A DNA stretch of 64,000 nucleotides, taken from positions 23,572 through 87,571 of the forward strand of contig JAOVVO010000319.1 in NCBI GenBank assembly GCA_028564675.1. Reading direction: 5' to 3'. A model generated the notes under the pieces. That model had not been told where the DNA came from, made no database searches, and saw nothing but the letters and a program-made list of their open reading frames with translations. Source of the DNA: Onchocerca lupi. Taxonomy: Eukaryota > Nematoda > Chromadorea > Rhabditida > Onchocercidae. The position numbers were made by a program, and so were the translations under genes. Positions 61,301-64,000 of this stretch are shown one piece after another (the first letter of the stretch is position 1; every line of letters starts with the position of its first letter).

Positions 61301-63818
61301 AATTTGGGGTTATTTTTTTTTCCTCTAGATTTATCATTTATCATTAGTATTACCTTTTTTTTTTTGTTTTGCTACAGAAAAACGTTGCTGTATATTCCAT
61401 AAGATCAGTTTAGTTGTAATTATAAAGTAGATTAATTTTTAATTAAAGTGGTTTTTTTTTTTTTAGTTTGTCTCTTATATAAAGTTTAATGAAAGAAATT
61501 TTTAACATACGTTTATATCTTGGATAATTTAATTTTATTATAAAACTAATTACATTAATGCTACTATTTACTAGTTTCTATAAGAAATTCGAAATTCAGT
61601 TTAAAAGAAAATCTTATCGCTGAGTGAAATATGGAAGAAAAAAAAAGGCCAGAAATAACTTATGCCATTTCAATTTTCTAATTTTAATGACTTAATTAAA
61701 TTTCCGATATATATTCTTTTTCAGCTTTTTCTTTTCTTTTCCTTTTTCGTAATTAGCTTTTTAATTAAGTAACTTATTTCTGAAAATTCAAGTGATTGGT
61801 GAAATTTAGGCCAAAATAAATTATTGCAGGCAACATTTTGGTTTGCAACCGGCGGGGCTGGTTTCTGCCTCTCGAAATCATTACTTGCAAAAATGAGTTC
61901 CTATGTTCGTAATGGTGGTTTTGAAGAGCTTGGTGAATTTCTCCGACTTCCTGATGATGTTAGCTTGGGTTATCTTATTGGTCAGTTTTTTTAATGCTCA
62001 ACAATTTGCTTGTTAATTTAATACCTATAATTTGAAATTCAAATTTTGATTAATCTTTTTCATTTGAAATGATATGAATAATAGTTTATCCTTGCCAATC
62101 TATCTCATTTCTTATTAAAAAATTGAGAGAATTCAATCTGTTAAAACGGTCGATTTACAAAATGCCATGAATTTTTTTTTTGATAGTGCCGCAACTCTTT
62201 GTACCGGAAACATCAAATAATTTCCGAGAATAATAGCTGTTGAATTCACTCATAATTTAGAATGATTCATTATTTGACTTCAATTTCCATCTTTATGTCA
62301 CTTTATAACTACAGAATCTAAAAGATCTCTTCGGATTCCATCATACTGTAAGAGTTTTATCTGAAATCATTTCGTTTCTCTTGGAAAATAACAAACTATT
62401 TAATTATGAATTGCTCAACAGTGCGAATGAAAAAGAAAATCGGCAATCGTCATCGATGCAATCACTAATCATTTTTTTACGGTTATTTGAGGAGATAATT
62501 TGATTGGGAACAGTGTGCGAGAATGTCCTTAAAATATTTCAGTCAAAATTGTTATACGCTTTTCTCAGATTATTCATGGAAGTTTAGATTCTTTCTCTTT
62601 TTCCTCTTCAATCATTTTGGAAAAAATTTAATTTATTGAAATGGATTATCTTCCTATGGTATTTCAAAAAATTCATTCATACTAATTTTTTGGTTGATTG
62701 AACATCATTGTTGGTATGATAAATGCTATTGATAAGTCGTACACATGACTCATTTCAAGGTAGAGGAATTCAATTTCCATTTTCTCACGATATTTTTGCT
62801 TCTTATTAGAAAAGAAAAAAACGAACTATCGATTAATTACATCATATCTAAACTAAAAATAGTTTTTTATAAAAACCTGCAACAATTGTACACTGTTCTT
62901 TTCTTTTCAAAGTTTTTATTTAAAGAGGAGATGAATCCAAAAGTCTTGAGGATTATTCAGATGTTGAAATAATGTTCTTTGAGCAATTCTGCATACAAAT
63001 ATTTTTATATTCTTCGTTTAACATTTCAAACATTTCCGTTAATTTCATTCCATTATTTCCATAGTTAGAAAAGATGTAATTAGTAACAATGGAGAATGAT
63101 AATTAGTGAAAAGAGTCTGTTCCCCTATTAGTATTTAATCAATTTAGTCATAAAGGTATTGATTAGATTTTTGATCAAAATACCAATAATATTTAAATAA
63201 TAAAATTGAAGTGTTAATTTGAAAATTTTTGGGTTAGGACAGGTACGCAATAATATCATTTGGAATGATATCTTTTAAGATATACGTGGAGCGTTTTCTG
63301 AAATGACACTTTTTAAGATACATATGGAACTTTTCTTTTTTTTTTTTTAAATTTTGTATACAAATTTCACAACCATAACTTTCATTTTTAATTCTTCATT
63401 AAATGATATAAAGGAAGCTATTATTTCAGAGCATCTTCTAAAAGTGAAACTGACCGTCTTGGATAAATTTCATTCACATCTAGAAAATCTGGACGAAATC
63501 AATAAAAATGATATTCATAAACAGGTAAGATGAGAAACGAAATGGTTGTCTTTTCTGAACTTTATCTTACTATGTCCACATAAAGGCTTCATTCCACTAA
63601 TTTTGCTAAGATACTGGGAAAAGTTGATATTTCGGAGATAACATTCCAGATTGCGCTTATGATATCGGAAACTTTTTCAGATTAGCTTTAGTGCCGGTGG
63701 ACGATCGAGAATAACGAAGAATGTGGTCCATGTACCAGAAGAATACATCGTGGAAGATGATCCGCAGAGGTTTCGCTCTCTCCACTGTTTCTTATATCGC
63801 AAAAATTGTCAACGGTGA
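55258..63818 (+). CDS. Fringe-type O-fucosylpeptide beta-1,3-N-acetylglucosaminyltransferase
   Basis: Golgi enzyme family (GT31) that adds GlcNAc to O-fucose on EGF repeats, classically tuning Notch. Exons 55258-55335, 55574-55723, 57399-57490, 58072-58131, 61120-61264, 61830-61980, 63430-63524 and 63681-63818 give 302 residues. Residues 8-23 form the signal-anchor of a type II protein (AYLTMALLAIILIYSF). Fringe landmarks in order: LVIAVKTTLKFHESR, DTWFQ, IYFVTDTLD, GLCCKMNAELELFL, WACHFDDDNYVN with the metal-binding Asp133-135, YLGRPST, FWFATGGAGFCLSKSL, LPDDVSLGYLIGE, FHSHLENL and the terminal DPQRFRSLHCFLY. Length is slightly below the usual 320-380. Exon 5 has no AG at its expected acceptor: TTTTCAT precedes it at 61113-61119. 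An out-of-frame ATG at 55247 opens a short upstream frame overlapping the start. The conserved end at FLY plus ten residues to TGA looks complete. Confidence 0.95.
59059..59208 (+). pseudogene. Coding-like fragment in fringe intron 4
   Basis: Plus-strand frame open for 49 codons to a TAA, with balanced composition unlike its surroundings: EAARYISSDPSYLVAANADN followed by FMVCKWPATFACLRTSST. A TAA lies one codon upstream, and there is no ATG at the front and no good acceptor, so it resembles a broken exon or inserted fragment. A TTTGCAG at about 59004-59010 followed by a GTTAGT donor 12 bases later might mark a tiny exon but does not keep frame with fringe. No family recognised. Confidence 0.25.
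60335..60517 (+). CDS. Small basic ORF in fringe intron 4, uncertain
   Basis: An ATG-to-TGA frame of 60 codons, rich in Lys, Arg, Ser and Tyr (MTQFPNDRYPKKPYYLPS near the start, LRLKEGKGVGLRTSNHYRCK near the end). The stretch is clearly less AT-rich than the intron around it. A TTTATAG acceptor-like site lies 17 bases upstream of the ATG, but reading from it meets a stop in the fringe frame. Not recognised; could be a small nested gene, an alternative exon or a relic. Confidence 0.25.
   Translation: MTQFPNDRYPKKPYYLPSFQSKSLSSINEWRKSCLLRLKEGKGVGLRTSNHYRCKKSHKS
61111..61124 (+). other. Non-AG 3' splice site of fringe exon 5
   Basis: The exon must supply one base then TGG GCT TGT CAT (W-A-C-H) to continue from the phase-2 donor at 58131. 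The site reads TATTTTCAT/A TGG, matching the nematode TTTTCAG/R consensus except for T in place of the final G. No AG occurs between 61070 and 61119, and the frame has a TAA at 61067, so no upstream canonical acceptor can serve this frame. Confidence 0.7.
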
Positions 63819-64000
63819 TATCTACTTGTCGCTGAAATCGCGAGGATGAAAGAAGAAAATCAGTGATCCCTTCATTTAAAATTTTACATTGCATATCTCA
63901 TGTAGTTGACTGCAAAATTAATTTTTTCTATCCAGTTAATGAGCTTTAAAAAAGCTCTCTTTCATCATCAGCTAACTACTGGCACATTCTCATGCGCACC
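63819..64000. other. Downstream of fringe, nothing seen
   Basis: Short stretch after the fringe stop; no AATAAA found and no further exon recognised. Confidence 0.5.

Noticed and set aside
1..64000. tRNA, rRNA, CRISPR, bacterial operons or transposase genes
   Set aside because: I scanned for tRNA T-loop words, regularly spaced repeats and transposase-like frames and found nothing I can support; a covariance-model search would be needed to exclude small RNAs.

Overview
The window is about 70% A+T nuclear DNA of an animal. It has GT-AG introns ending in the short nematode acceptor consensus (TTTTCAG or TTTATAG), long homopolymer T runs, and five spliced genes of metazoan families. Acceptor style, an astacin of the nematode NAS domain layout and a Wnt point to a nematode. 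A spirurid/filarial (clade III) worm is my best guess; this is inference, not proven here.

Layout: (1) 129-3306, minus strand: seven exons of a Wnt ligand gene, with signal peptide and most of the conserved domain; its 3' end lies left of the window. (2) 3307-38050: about 35 kb with no convincing gene. It holds microsatellites, T runs, a small dispersed repeat near 32-33.6 kb and a few coding-like scraps. (3) 38051-41386, plus strand: a six-exon gene for a 379-residue acidic, Ser/Asp/Glu-rich, probably disordered protein of unknown function. (4) 42743-52133, plus strand: an eleven-exon secreted astacin metalloprotease (signal peptide, pro-region, astacin, EGF, CUB, Thr-rich linker, TSP1; 643 residues). 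(5) 47560-48770, minus strand: a complete four-exon STAR/KH RNA-binding protein gene (258 residues) lying wholly inside the 3.7-kb intron 7 of the astacin gene, antisense to it. (6) 52134-55257: intergenic, with an unresolved coding-like stretch on the minus strand. (7) 55258-63818, plus strand: an eight-exon Fringe-type glycosyltransferase (302 residues), type II membrane topology, DDD metal-binding motif.

Functionally the window mixes cell-signalling genes (Wnt ligand, Fringe), extracellular proteolysis (astacin, of the group used in cuticle moulting and hatching) and post-transcriptional control (STAR protein). I see no operon-like spacing. The strongest oddities are the antisense nested STAR gene, a fringe intron whose expected acceptor reads TTTTCAT instead of TTTTCAG, a true Fringe in a probable nematode, and a perfect 29-bp palindrome fused to a 41-bp tandem duplication inside a Wnt intron. 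Exon boundaries were derived by hand from reading frame, splice dinucleotides and phase agreement; phases close across every junction given below.
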